Shown piece by piece: positions 8,899-18,144 of a stretch of DNA of 64,000 nucleotides (position 1 is its first letter; the number at the start of each line of letters is the position of its first letter). Made by a program: the position numbers and the translations under genes. The notes under the pieces were generated by a model. The model was not told the DNA's origin. It did not search any database and worked only from the letters and a program-made list of their open reading frames with translations. Source of the DNA: Anaerolineales bacterium. Lineage in GTDB: Bacteria; Chloroflexota; Anaerolineae; Anaerolineales; Villigracilaceae. The DNA lies in contig JACKAW010000004.1 of NCBI GenBank assembly GCA_020634885.1, positions 370,431-434,430 on the forward strand. Reading direction: 5' to 3'.

Positions 8899-9480
8899 AT
8901 GTATAAATTAAGCAATTACTATAAAACGCAAGATGTATGGACTTTGTTCCTGATCTCGGCATTTCCCTTGCACGTGTGGACGTTGCTGCTCGGCTTTCAA
9001 GACATATCATGGCTGGCGGAGAGAACAAATTTTTTTGACGCCCTAAGTGTTATTTCTTACGGTTTGGTCTTTGCTTTATTTGAGAGCCTGCTTCTGCTTG
9101 TGGTGGTTTTGCTGTTGGGGTTATTGATCTCAACAAAATGGGGCAGGTCCTTACGGGTTGGTATGTTGGGGATGATGGTTACTTGTTTGTCGTTAATTTC
9201 CATGATTTCCCAACTTTATTATTTGATGGGCTGGTCTTTTTCCGAGCAGGTCATTGAGTTTTTGACCCAAACAAATCATCCATTGTGGTGGGTGTATGGG
9301 GTTTCATTGGCTGCTATTTTTGTCTTGTTTGCCCCTTCGGTATACATCTTGTTCTCCAAAAAACTTCTTTCAATTTGGGAAGCAATTGCAGACCGATTGT
9401 CATTATTAATGATTATGTATCTCCTTTTTGACCTTTTTGCCGTGTGTATCGTCATTTATAGAAATGTTTCAGGTGCTTAG
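8899..9480 (+). CDS. Five-span membrane protein of unknown function
   Basis: I do not recognise a family for this 193-residue protein. It has five hydrophobic segments (about residues 15-33, 45-75, 83-110, 128-152 and 163-190) with short loops and no charged motif that would suggest catalysis. Its stop codon is immediately followed by the ATG of the Tat-exported sulfatase-like gene (TAG-ATG, no gap), so the two are almost certainly translated together. It may anchor or assist that exported enzyme. The hairpin at 8833-8875 lies in its leader. Confidence 0.7.
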   Translation: MYKLSNYYKTQDVWTLFLISAFPLHVWTLLLGFQDISWLAERTNFFDALSVISYGLVFALFESLLLLVVVLLLGLLISTKWGRSLRVGMLGMMVTCLSLISMISQLYYLMGWSFSEQVIEFLTQTNHPLWWVYGVSLAAIFVLFAPSVYILFSKKLLSIWEAIADRLSLLMIMYLLFDLFAVCIVIYRNVSGA

Positions 9481-11004
9481 ATGAGTTCTGGTTTTAACAG
9501 GCGCGATTTTTTGAAGTTTTCTGTTATGTTCCCAGTTGGAGTGGCGGCTTCTAATCTGGCAAAGTTTTTCCGTGCAAGGCAAAGCGGCAAAAAAAATGTA
9601 ATTATTGTTGTTTTTGATGCTTTTACCGCCCATAATATGTCTTTATATGGTTACGCGAGGGAAACCACTCCAAATATAAACAAGCTGGCAGATCGGGCTA
9701 TTGTTTATCATAATCATTACGCTGGCAGCAACTTTACCTCGCCAGGTACTGCTTCCTTATTGACCGGAACCCTCCCTTGGACACACAGAGCGATGCAGCC
9801 GAACAGCAGGGTTGTTGAAAAATATTTTGATAAATCCATATTTAATGTTTTTAATGATTTTCACAGGATGGCGTATTCACATAATGAATGGGTAAATACG
9901 CATTTTGAGACCTTTAAAAAAGATATTGATGAATGGATTCCCAGGCTTCAATTGTGTAATCAATCATTATCTGATTCGGTCATTGAAAATCTGTTTGGTA
10001 ACGACAGGGATATTTCATCCGTTGCGTGGGTGAGGAATGCCGAGATCTCTGGAGGTGGAGGGTATGCATATTCGCTTTATCTCTCAAGGATCATCTCGTA
10101 CTTTGAAGAAAAGGTTTATGCAAAATATCTATCCAGGTTCCCTAAAGGAATTCCAACCTCAGGCACAGACAATGGGTTTTTGCTTGAAGATGCCATTGAC
10201 TGGGTTGGGGAAAGATTAATATCTTTAGATGAACCAATATTTGGGTATTTCCACTTTTTGCCTCCGCATTCCCCCTATCGCCCGCCTTCAGAATTCTTTG
10301 AGCTTTTTTCAAAAGATGGATACACTCCGCCGTTCAAACCACGGGATATCTTTGCAGACAAAAAAGAGCACAACACAGAAAGACTAAGGGAATATTACGA
10401 CGAATTCATCCTCTACGTCGATCAGCAATTTGGGCGGTTTTACGAAATGTTGGAGCGATCAGGGGTTCTGAATGACACGTTGTTGATTCTAACGTCTGAT
10501 CATGGTGAAGCCTTTGAGCGCGGCGTGGTAGGGCATGATACAAGCGCATTGTACGATCCCTTGCTCAAGGTCCCTTTGCTGATTTTTGAACCGGGTAGAA
10601 ATGAGCGCATGGATATCTATGAGCAGACCAGCGCATTGGATTTAATGCCCACGCTGGCGTATTTATCGAATAAAGAAACCCCTTCATGGTCAGAAGGAGA
10701 AATTCTCCCCCCATTCCGTGAAAGCGAAAACAGCAGACGTGGGGTGTACGCTGTCCGTTCTTATGGGGCAGAGGCAAATAAGAATATGCAGGAAGGTTCA
10801 GTTGTTTTACTGAGACACCCTTACAAATTGCATTACTATTACGGCTATTCCGAACTTAATGGCAGCGAAAAAATTTTGTTGTTCAACCTGGAAACCGACC
10901 CTGAAGAAATGAAAAACCTTGCCAGTTTAGAACCTGAAATCACAAACAATATGCTTGATGAATTAAAAGATTCATTGAAAAAAGCAAACTCTCCATACTT
11001 GTAA
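9481..11004 (+). CDS. Tat-exported sulfatase-family hydrolase/phosphotransferase with Thr at the nucleophile position
   Basis: This 507-residue protein has an N-terminal RRDFLK twin-arginine motif and a hydrophobic stretch, so it should be exported folded. The alkaline-phosphatase/sulfatase fold is shown by the metal-binding IIVVFDAFTAHNMSLYGY region, the active-site SPGTASLLTG and the second metal site TSDHGEAF. In true sulfatases the active site reads CxPxRxxLLTG; here Thr replaces the Cys/Ser that becomes formylglycine, and Thr also replaces the Arg. A Thr nucleophile is what phosphodiesterases and LtaS-like phosphotransferases use, so a phosphate-ester substrate is more likely than a sulfate. 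It starts directly at the stop of the five-span membrane gene. Confidence 0.8.
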   Translation: MSSGFNRRDFLKFSVMFPVGVAASNLAKFFRARQSGKKNVIIVVFDAFTAHNMSLYGYARETTPNINKLADRAIVYHNHYAGSNFTSPGTASLLTGTLPWTHRAMQPNSRVVEKYFDKSIFNVFNDFHRMAYSHNEWVNTHFETFKKDIDEWIPRLQLCNQSLSDSVIENLFGNDRDISSVAWVRNAEISGGGGYAYSLYLSRIISYFEEKVYAKYLSRFPKGIPTSGTDNGFLLEDAIDWVGERLISLDEPIFGYFHFLPPHSPYRPPSEFFELFSKDGYTPPFKPRDIFADKKEHNTERLREYYDEFILYVDQQFGRFYEMLERSGVLNDTLLILTSDHGEAFERGVVGHDTSALYDPLLKVPLLIFEPGRNERMDIYEQTSALDLMPTLAYLSNKETPSWSEGEILPPFRESENSRRGVYAVRSYGAEANKNMQEGSVVLLRHPYKLHYYYGYSELNGSEKILLFNLETDPEEMKNLASLEPEITNNMLDELKDSLKKANSPYL

Positions 11005-11033
11005 AGGGTAAAGAAAGAGATACTTGTGTTTAT

Positions 11034-12854
11034 ATGAGAAGTGTACTAATTGGTTTTGACTCATTTGACCCGACTATTTATGAAGCACTTGCCGCTCAGG
11101 GGAAAATGCCTAATCTCTCGGCGCTTGCTGGTGAGACTGGCTATTCCCGTTTGAAAGTTTCTGCACCGCCTCAAACCGAAGTTTCATGGACGAGCATTGC
11201 CACCGGCGCCGACCCTGGCACTCACGGCATTTTTGATTTTGTACACCGAGACCCTTCCAGTTATCTTCCTTATGTATCTATTTTGCCCACCAAAATAAGC
11301 GCTGTTGGCGAGCAGTTTATTCCGCCGTACACCGCGAAAACCATGTTTTCAGAAGCGGCGGATATGGGCTTTCCAGCAACGGCATTGTGGTGGCCCGCCC
11401 TTTTCCCTGCGCAGCTTGAAGTTCCCATTTCAACCATTCCCGGGCTGGGAACTCCCGATGTAAGAGGGCAGTTGGGCGTGGGGACGTTTGCCACGACTGA
11501 CCCTCAAGAGAAAAAGGATAAGACCCGGGTTTCTCTCCTTACAAAACTTGGCGAAGGGAAATACTCCGGCTTTCTCGAAGGTCCTATGACCAAGACCGGC
11601 AAAGAGATACATCCAGCCAGGCTTGAATTCACACTCGATGTTCTAGACGATGATCAGGCTGTTTTACGAGTCGGCTCTATCGAATTGCCCTTGAAGCGTG
11701 ATTTCTGGAGTTCGATCTTTGAGGTCAAATTCAAGCTTGGGATTTTCTTCAGTGTAACAGCCATCACACAAGCCATACTCACACAGACCAAAGGGAAGAT
11801 CGGGCTGTACTTTTTGCCATTGCAGATTCATCCGCTTCATTCAACATGGCATTATGGAGCGCCCAAATCATTCCTCAAAGAGACTTGGAATCAGGCGGGA
11901 CCGTTCCTTACACTCGGTTGGCCGCAGGATACAACCGCCCTGGAAGAAGGCTGTATCACAGACGAACAATTTATTGCCCTATGTGAAAATATTTTTGAAT
12001 CACGCAAACGCGTGTTTTATCACCAACTTTCCAAATTTAAAGAAGGTGTGCTGGCAGGGATATTCGACAGCCTCGACCGTGTTCAACACATGTTCCTGCG
12101 TGGACGCGAAGATCTCGCTCAGGGTTGGTATCTTAAGTTGGATCAATTTGTTGGCGAGGCTCGCAATAAAATAGATGCCCTTGGCGGAAAGCATCGCCTG
12201 CTGGTTATGTCCGATCATGGGTTTTCACTATATAAACATAAAGTCCATTTGAACCGTTGGCTTTCTGAAAATGGATATTTGAAATTCAAAGACGGCGGTT
12301 CGGATATATCCAAAGTGGATTGGTCGCAAACATCTGCGTATGCATTGGGCTTGAATAGCATTTACCTCAATGTAAAAGGACGTGAAGGGCAAGGTTCACT
12401 TAATCCCGATCAGATCGAGCCTTTGCTGGCGGAATTAAAAACAAAATTGATGCAGCTCAAGAGTGAAGATGGTGAACAGGCTGTTTCAAATGTTCTGATG
12501 AAACACCAAGCATTTTCGGGACCTTATTTACGGCTCGGACCCGACCTTGTGGTTGGGTATGCACCCAATTTTAGAGCCTCCGCTGAAACTGGGCTTGGCA
12601 AAGCGCCAGACCCCGTCATCGAAGCGAATCACGATCACTGGGGTGCCGATCACTGCATTGACGCTGATGCAGTTCCCGGCGTCTTGTTTGCGAACCGCGA
12701 TGTTGCCAACATTCCCGAAGTTTCATTTAGAGACATCCCATTTTTGATGATCAACAAACACCTCGACCAATCTCATCTTAAACCGCCTTCCGAACAAGGC
12801 AGGCAGGGACAAGGCAATATCGAAGAACGATTGAAGGGATTGGGTTATTTGTAA
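11034..12854 (+). CDS. Alkaline-phosphatase-superfamily (type I phosphodiesterase/nucleotide pyrophosphatase-like) enzyme
   Basis: This 606-residue protein is the second member of the alkaline phosphatase superfamily in the cluster. It has the first metal site at the N-terminus (LIGFDSFDP), then PPQTEVSWTSIATG followed by DPGTHGIFDF. This aligns with the nucleotide pyrophosphatase active site, with the Thr of PPQT as nucleophile. A second metal site (VMSDHGFSLYKHK) follows at about residue 395. No signal peptide is visible, so it appears cytosolic, unlike its Tat-exported neighbour. The substrate is unknown. The sulfotransferase gene begins 1 nt after its stop. Confidence 0.85.
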   Translation: MRSVLIGFDSFDPTIYEALAAQGKMPNLSALAGETGYSRLKVSAPPQTEVSWTSIATGADPGTHGIFDFVHRDPSSYLPYVSILPTKISAVGEQFIPPYTAKTMFSEAADMGFPATALWWPALFPAQLEVPISTIPGLGTPDVRGQLGVGTFATTDPQEKKDKTRVSLLTKLGEGKYSGFLEGPMTKTGKEIHPARLEFTLDVLDDDQAVLRVGSIELPLKRDFWSSIFEVKFKLGIFFSVTAITQAILTQTKGKIGLYFLPLQIHPLHSTWHYGAPKSFLKETWNQAGPFLTLGWPQDTTALEEGCITDEQFIALCENIFESRKRVFYHQLSKFKEGVLAGIFDSLDRVQHMFLRGREDLAQGWYLKLDQFVGEARNKIDALGGKHRLLVMSDHGFSLYKHKVHLNRWLSENGYLKFKDGGSDISKVDWSQTSAYALGLNSIYLNVKGREGQGSLNPDQIEPLLAELKTKLMQLKSEDGEQAVSNVLMKHQAFSGPYLRLGPDLVVGYAPNFRASAETGLGKAPDPVIEANHDHWGADHCIDADAVPGVLFANRDVANIPEVSFRDIPFLMINKHLDQSHLKPPSEQGRQGQGNIEERLKGLGYL

Positions 12855-12855
12855 T

Positions 12856-13464
12856 ATGTTTAAAAAACTTTTCTCGAGAGAAAAAAGTAATAAACCTAAA
12901 CAAAAAGTCGTTGTGGTCTCGGGGCTTCCGCGCTCCGGCACATCCATGATGATGAAAATGCTTGCAGAGGGCGGGCTTTCCATTGTTACTGACAGTGAAC
13001 GTGAAGCGGATGAAGATAATCCCAACGGTTATTTTGAGATCGAGTTGAGCAAAAAGCTCAAAGACGGCGTAGTGGACTGGATCTATGATGCCCCGGGTAA
13101 GGTTGTCAAAGTGATTTCTTATCTTTTGGAATTCCTGCCTGCCGACCTGACCTATGACATTATTTTCATGGATCGTGAAATCCCTGAAATTCTCGCATCG
13201 CAAAAAAAGATGCTTGAAAGACGCAATGAGGTTTCAACCGTTTCAGACGAAGAAATGACGCAGCAGTTTCAAGTTCATTTGAAAGCTGTTAAGTACTGGG
13301 TGGCGCGCCAACCCAACATGCGCGTCTTATTTGTAAAATACGATCAGGTGGTTTCAAACCCCGCAAAATTAGCAGCCGCACTTGTTGACTTCCTTGAAAA
13401 GCCATTGAACACCGAAGCCATGAAAGCTGTTCCCAGTCAGTCACTATATCGAAATAGAGTATAG
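12856..13464 (+). CDS. Sulfotransferase-family protein
   Basis: The N-terminal VVVVSGLPRSGTSMMMKML is the 5'-phosphosulfate-binding P-loop of PAPS-dependent sulfotransferases. The later FVKYDQVVSNPAKLAAALVDFL resembles the 3'-phosphate-binding/C-terminal region of the family. At 202 residues it is short for the family but appears complete. Members move a sulfuryl group from PAPS to a hydroxyl or amine; the acceptor here is unknown. The gene follows the phosphodiesterase-like gene after 1 nt and precedes a UroD-family gene by 9 nt. Its place among two phosphatase/sulfatase-fold enzymes suggests a pathway making and trimming a sulfated or phosphorylated surface molecule (inference). Confidence 0.82.
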   Translation: MFKKLFSREKSNKPKQKVVVVSGLPRSGTSMMMKMLAEGGLSIVTDSEREADEDNPNGYFEIELSKKLKDGVVDWIYDAPGKVVKVISYLLEFLPADLTYDIIFMDREIPEILASQKKMLERRNEVSTVSDEEMTQQFQVHLKAVKYWVARQPNMRVLFVKYDQVVSNPAKLAAALVDFLEKPLNTEAMKAVPSQSLYRNRV

Positions 13465-13473
13465 GAGTTTGCC

Positions 13474-14631
13474 ATGTCCCTTACATCTCGTGAACGTGTA
13501 CTAGCCACCATCAACCATGAAGTGCCAGACCGTGTGCCGATTGTGATCGGCGCAAGTAATGCCACCGGCATTAACATGGTTGCCTATCGCAGGTTGAAAA
13601 AACTTCTTGGCGTCGAATCTCCAGATCGATATATTTATGATTTTCCAGAGCTTGGCGCATCACTGGTGGATGAAGAGGTTCTTGAACGTCTCCACGCCGA
13701 TGTTCGCGGCGTTTGGGATCGCGAACCGCAGCACATCCTTGAAAAGAATGCAAAGCGTGAAAAAGACTCCATGTATTACAACTCCTGGGGCTCAGGGGTT
13801 GTAAAAGCTGCTGAAGATTCGTGGTTTCCGCATTATCACCCCCTGGCAGAGACTCATTCCATTGAAGACCTCGATAAATACCCGTGGCCCGACATGAATG
13901 ACCCAACCCGCGTGGCGCACGTCCGCGAACGGGCACGGAAACTTCATGCGGATAATAAATACGCCGTTATGGGTACACCATGGCTGGCGTTTCCTGTTGA
14001 GCGCGCCTATGAAATGCAACGCATGGATCACTTCTATTACAACCTCGGCAGACATCCCGATTTTGCCGTTGCCCTTCTTCAAAAAACTGCCGAGCTTTGC
14101 AAAACCCTCATGGGGCATTTCCTTGATGAGTGTGGCGATGTGATCGACATCATCAAGATTGGTGATGACCTTGGTATGAAAACCAGCCTCATGCTTTCGC
14201 CGAAGATGTACCGCAAACTTGTCAAACCCATTCATGACGATTATCTATCTTTCATCAAGTCTCGTACAAAGGCGAAAATCTTCTTTCACACCGATGGCGA
14301 TGTGTGGGACTTGTTGCCAGATTTTATCGAAATGGGTGTTGATATTCTCAACCCCATCCAATCGTCTGCTGGAAAAATGTCTAACCTCGAAGAACTCAAA
14401 AAACAATACGGCAAACAGCTTGTCTTCTGCGGCGCCATTGATACTTCAAACACCCTGCCCTTTGGCACACCCGATGATGTTCGCGCAGAAGTGAAGCGCA
14501 ACATCGGCATTCTTGGAGATGGAGGCGGCTACATGGTCGCCGCTGTCCATACCGTGATGGCAGATGTTTCTCCTGAAAATATCCTTGCCATGGTGGATGC
14601 GGTTGAAGAATTCGGCTACTATAAAAAATAG
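13474..14631 (+). CDS. Uroporphyrinogen decarboxylase-family corrinoid methyltransferase (MtaA/MtbA-like)
   Basis: This 385-residue protein has a clear UroD fold: RERVLATINHEVPDRVPI at the N-terminus, FFHTDGDVWDLLPDFIEMG with the zinc-type histidine, and GILGDGGGYMVAAVHTVMAD near the C-terminus. Family members outside heme synthesis move methyl groups between methylated corrinoid proteins and thiols or folates; the H-x-D-G region fits that branch. No corrinoid protein gene is adjacent, so the partner and substrate are unknown. The ribosome binding site (TAGGAG) is good. It is followed 9 nt later by the FAD/Fe-S dehydrogenase and could be co-transcribed with the phosphatase-sulfotransferase genes. 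Confidence 0.88.
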   Translation: MSLTSRERVLATINHEVPDRVPIVIGASNATGINMVAYRRLKKLLGVESPDRYIYDFPELGASLVDEEVLERLHADVRGVWDREPQHILEKNAKREKDSMYYNSWGSGVVKAAEDSWFPHYHPLAETHSIEDLDKYPWPDMNDPTRVAHVRERARKLHADNKYAVMGTPWLAFPVERAYEMQRMDHFYYNLGRHPDFAVALLQKTAELCKTLMGHFLDECGDVIDIIKIGDDLGMKTSLMLSPKMYRKLVKPIHDDYLSFIKSRTKAKIFFHTDGDVWDLLPDFIEMGVDILNPIQSSAGKMSNLEELKKQYGKQLVFCGAIDTSNTLPFGTPDDVRAEVKRNIGILGDGGGYMVAAVHTVMADVSPENILAMVDAVEEFGYYKK

Positions 14632-14640
14632 ACATGGGAA

Positions 14641-17580
14641 ATGAACCTAACTCAAGACTTTACCCATGACCTGAAAAAACGCTTCACAGGCGACCTTCGG
14701 CTTGATTCTGCTTCCAAAATTTTATATTCTACTGATGCCTCTGCCTACCAAATAGAGCCGCTGGGGGTTGCCTTCCCTAAAACCCAGGATGACTTGCAGG
14801 CGGTTGTAGAACTTGCCGCGAAATACAAAATCCCCATCCTCCCGCGTGGATCTGGTTCGTCCCTCGCCGGGCAAGCCATTGGCGAAGCACTAATACTCGA
14901 TTGCTCCCGACACCTCAATAAGATCGTAGAGATTGACCCTGAAACCCATTCCGCAATAGTGGAGCCTGGCGTTGTTTTGGCGAATCTCAACCGCGCCGCC
15001 GCCCAATACGGGCTGACTTTCGGTCCCGACCCGGCTTCGGCAGAACGGGCAACCTTAGGCGGCGTGATCAGCAACAATGCCACCGGCGCCCATTCCATTC
15101 TGTACGGCATGAGCGCAGACCATTTGCTCGAAGCGGAAGTTTTACTGAGTGATGGTAGTGTGGTGAGATTTGACGATTCGATACCCAGTACCCGAATTTC
15201 GAATACCCGATTATCGAACATTGTTTCAACCGTTCAAGAAATTAGACAAAACTATTCTGACGCCATCAAACAAAATCACCCCAAATCATGGCGTAACTCA
15301 GCGGGATACCGCCTCAACTACCTCTTGCCATGGAGTCCATCCGCCCCATCTCAATGGATAGGTGATACGTACCCCGCAAACCTGAAACCCAATACCTGGA
15401 ACATGGCGCACCTCTTGGCTGGCAGTGAGGGGACGCTCGCCGTCATTCGTACTCTGAAGGTCAATCTCGTCCCCAAACCCAAACACACCATTCTTGGCAT
15501 TCTTTCTTATCGCTCCATTGCCGAGGCTTGTGACGATGTTCCGCGCCTGCTTGAGATGAACCCGAGTGCAGTGGAGTTGATTCCGCAGTTGATTTTGCGT
15601 AACGCGCGTAGCATCCCCGCGTATGCAAGGCAAATGGGATGGGTGGTTGGTGATCCGGCGGCAGTGTTGGTAGTGGAATTTAGCAGCGATCAACCCTCAG
15701 CGTTGAAAGAGGCGGTTCGTCATCTTGGTGAGGTCTTAACCATTGCCGAATCGCCTGAAGACCAGGCGCGTATTTGGAACATCCGCAAAGTGGGGTTGGG
15801 AATTTTGGACTCGCGCCCGCAGTCTGCGCGACCAATTGCATTTATTGAAGATTGCGCCATTCCAGTTGAAAGGCTTGGTGATTTTGTCCGTGAAGTGGAG
15901 CGGATATTGGATGCGCACGGCACCTTTGGCGGCATTTATGCCCACGCCTCAGCCGGATGTTTGCACATCCGCCCGGTATTAGATCTTCAGCAAGGCGCAG
16001 GTGTGCAAAATATGCGCAGTATCGTTGAGCAGGTTTTTGCGTTGACCATGTCTCTAGGTGGCGCGATGAGTAGTGAGCACGGCGATGGCATTGCCCGTGG
16101 CGAATTTATCGAACGGACGTATGGGCGCGAAATGACCGATGCCATGCGTATGCTAAAACGCGCTGCCGACCCCGATAACCTTTTGAATCCCAAAAAATTA
16201 TTCGATGCGCTGCCAATGGATACAAACCTGCGGTATGGAGAGACGTACAAAACGCAGACATGGAACCCCGTTTTATCCTTTGAGTATGAGCGCGGTTTTG
16301 CGGGCGCAATTGAAGCGTGCAATGGGCAGGGAGTATGTCGAAAGTCTACCGGGGTAATGTGCCCGTCATTTCAAGCGACGCGGGAGGAGGGGAATTCGAC
16401 GCGAGGCAGGGCAAATCTTTTGCGGGCGTTAATCTCTTTGCCAATTGTTCAAAACGCAAATCGTAAACCTGAGATCGAAGAAGCTGCTTTTTCTGCCCTT
16501 GATCTCTGCCTCGCCTGTAAAGGCTGCACCTCTGAGTGCCCCAGCGGTGTGGATATGCCGAAGTTGAAATACGAATTCATGAACCAATATTACAAAACGC
16601 ACCGCCGCCCTTTAAAAGATTACCTGTTTGGGTATTTTCATGTGGCGGCGAAAGTGCTTAATCCGTTCGCTTCGGCGGTAAATGTTTTCATGAAAATGAA
16701 CTGGTCAAAGAAGATCATTGCACAGACGCTCGGCATTACAGAGCAAAGACCATTTCCATTGTTTAAACATAGGTCACGTTTCAAGCATGATCACGTACAC
16801 AATAAAAACCTCATCTTCCTATCAGATGTCTTCTCACATTATATCGAGCCAGAGGTGGAAGACGCCGCAGTTGAAATATTGAATAGACTTGGGTACAACG
16901 TGCATCTGTTGCCGGTCATTGGGGCAGGCGCTTCGTTGCTTTCAAAAGGCTTTTTGAATTCGGCGCGCAGACACGCGGAAAAAGTTCTCAGCGAAGTTCA
17001 ACGCTTGGATGGCGGGGCAGGCTGGGGCGTGGTTGGATGCGAACCGCCCGAAGTTTATTGCCTCAAGCATGAATATGCATCCCTTTTGCCGGAGCGCCGC
17101 GATGAGATTCGATCTCTTTCTAACCGCGTCTGGCTTGTGGATGAATTTGTAGTGCGGATCCTCAATTCTGACGAGCAGATCTTGAAGCAGTTACTTATTT
17201 CAAATGAACGTGAACGTCTCACTCTTCATCCGCATTGCCACCACCGCGCAGAAGCTCCCGCTGCCGACGGTTTGCCCTCCGGCGTTTCTGCCACTGTGAC
17301 AATGCTGAACATGTTTGGTTTTGATGTGGATGTGATCGACGCGGGCTGCTGTGGCATGGCAGGGACATTTGGCTTCGATGCCGACCATTATGAATTATCC
17401 ATGCAAGTGGGCGAATTGGGTGTTTTGCCAAAGATCAGAGAATTGGAAGTTGGGAATCGGGAGTTGGTCTCAAGCGGGGCTGCCTGCCGAATGCAGATAA
17501 AACATGGCGCAGGGGTGGATGCGAAACATCCCTTGTTGCAAGTGCGGAATGTGCTGCGAACAAAAAAACTTGACCGATAA
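14641..17580 (+). CDS. YdiJ-type FAD-linked dehydrogenase fused to Fe-S subunit (GlcD-GlpC fusion)
   Basis: This 979-residue protein fuses two modules. The N-terminal ~530 residues are a PCMH-type FAD domain (PILPRGSGSSLAGQAIG; GPDPASAERATLGGVISN) plus an FAD-oxidase C-domain ending in SSEHGDGIARGEF. Then come two Fe-S cluster regions: CNGQGVCRKSTGVMCPS and CLACKGCTSECPSGVDMPK. The C-terminus has a cysteine-rich domain of the heterodisulfide reductase/GlpC kind with GCCGMAGTFGF. This is the layout of YdiJ, which oxidises D-2-hydroxy acids. Substrates such as D-lactate, glycolate or D-2-hydroxyglutarate are possible and cannot be told apart here. The last codons form half of a terminator stem. 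Confidence 0.9.
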   Translation: MNLTQDFTHDLKKRFTGDLRLDSASKILYSTDASAYQIEPLGVAFPKTQDDLQAVVELAAKYKIPILPRGSGSSLAGQAIGEALILDCSRHLNKIVEIDPETHSAIVEPGVVLANLNRAAAQYGLTFGPDPASAERATLGGVISNNATGAHSILYGMSADHLLEAEVLLSDGSVVRFDDSIPSTRISNTRLSNIVSTVQEIRQNYSDAIKQNHPKSWRNSAGYRLNYLLPWSPSAPSQWIGDTYPANLKPNTWNMAHLLAGSEGTLAVIRTLKVNLVPKPKHTILGILSYRSIAEACDDVPRLLEMNPSAVELIPQLILRNARSIPAYARQMGWVVGDPAAVLVVEFSSDQPSALKEAVRHLGEVLTIAESPEDQARIWNIRKVGLGILDSRPQSARPIAFIEDCAIPVERLGDFVREVERILDAHGTFGGIYAHASAGCLHIRPVLDLQQGAGVQNMRSIVEQVFALTMSLGGAMSSEHGDGIARGEFIERTYGREMTDAMRMLKRAADPDNLLNPKKLFDALPMDTNLRYGETYKTQTWNPVLSFEYERGFAGAIEACNGQGVCRKSTGVMCPSFQATREEGNSTRGRANLLRALISLPIVQNANRKPEIEEAAFSALDLCLACKGCTSECPSGVDMPKLKYEFMNQYYKTHRRPLKDYLFGYFHVAAKVLNPFASAVNVFMKMNWSKKIIAQTLGITEQRPFPLFKHRSRFKHDHVHNKNLIFLSDVFSHYIEPEVEDAAVEILNRLGYNVHLLPVIGAGASLLSKGFLNSARRHAEKVLSEVQRLDGGAGWGVVGCEPPEVYCLKHEYASLLPERRDEIRSLSNRVWLVDEFVVRILNSDEQILKQLLISNERERLTLHPHCHHRAEAPAADGLPSGVSATVTMLNMFGFDVDVIDAGCCGMAGTFGFDADHYELSMQVGELGVLPKIRELEVGNRELVSSGAACRMQIKHGAGVDAKHPLLQVRNVLRTKKLDR

Positions 17581-17596
17581 ATGGTCAAGTTTTTTG
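17561..17596. terminator. Terminator hairpin overlapping the end of the FAD/Fe-S dehydrogenase gene
   Basis: CAAAAAAACTTGACC (17561-17575) pairs with GGTCAAGTTTTTTG (17583-17596). The stop codon of the dehydrogenase lies in the loop. It can terminate the plus-strand gene and the convergent minus-strand membrane gene. Confidence 0.9.
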
Positions 17597-17604
17597 TTTG
17601 GGCT

Positions 17605-17823
17605 TTACATGCCCAAGTATTTCATTGTTTCATAGACCACCAGGGCAGGCCAGAAAATCCCTTTGAGTAGACCCAAAAGCCCCATCCCAAATGAAGTGGC
17701 TGTGCTCAAATAGTAGTACCACGCACCAAATATACCCAAACCGTAAACTGCGCTTGAGCCGCCGCGCGTAACGATCTTTGTTTTGCGTGGCTTTCCTTCT
17801 TTTGCTTCAACGTCTGTAGACAT
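17605..17823 (-). CDS. Small membrane protein of unknown function downstream of PspC
   Basis: The start chosen at 17823 has AAAGGAAA 5 nt upstream and gives 72 residues. The N-terminus is basic and soluble (MSTDVEAKEGKPRKTK). It is followed by two hydrophobic stretches (GLGIFGAWYYYL and LLKGIFWPALVVYE) and ends MKYLGM. No family is recognised. It lies 17 nt after the PspC gene and is probably co-transcribed. A longer frame reaching into the PspC gene exists, but it lacks this ribosome binding site. Confidence 0.72.
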   Translation of the reverse strand: MSTDVEAKEGKPRKTKIVTRGGSSAVYGLGIFGAWYYYLSTATSFGMGLLGLLKGIFWPALVVYETMKYLGM

Positions 17824-17840
17824 GCTCTTTTCCTTTGAAA

Positions 17841-18035
17841 TTATTCGTTGGGGATGATGATCAATGCGATCAAGTAGATCAAAACACCAGGTACCCCGCC
17901 CGGAATAAAAGCAATGAACATGGCGAGACGAAACCAAAATGGGCTGATTCCGAAAAATTCACCAAGTCCACCGCATACACCGGCGATGATGCGGTCATGT
18001 CTTGATCTGCGTAAAGAAACTCGTTGAGCGTTCAT
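17841..18035 (-). CDS. PspC-domain small membrane protein
   Basis: This 64-residue protein consists of just a PspC domain: DRIIAGVCGGLGEFFG, then a hydrophobic segment with GVPGVLIYLIALIIIPNE. PspC proteins are small inner-membrane proteins. In proteobacteria PspC takes part in the phage-shock (envelope stress) response; single-domain homologues are found across bacteria with unknown partners. The start follows AAGGAG. No PspA gene is nearby. Confidence 0.9.
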   Translation of the reverse strand: MNAQRVSLRRSRHDRIIAGVCGGLGEFFGISPFWFRLAMFIAFIPGGVPGVLIYLIALIIIPNE

Positions 18036-18144
18036 TTTTTTCTCCTTGTATAAACCAATATACGCAGGTATCCTAAAAAGGGTTTCATTGAAATATTCGT
18101 AACGGGTATAATGCGCGGCTGTTTAAGCAGTAAAGGAACTCATT

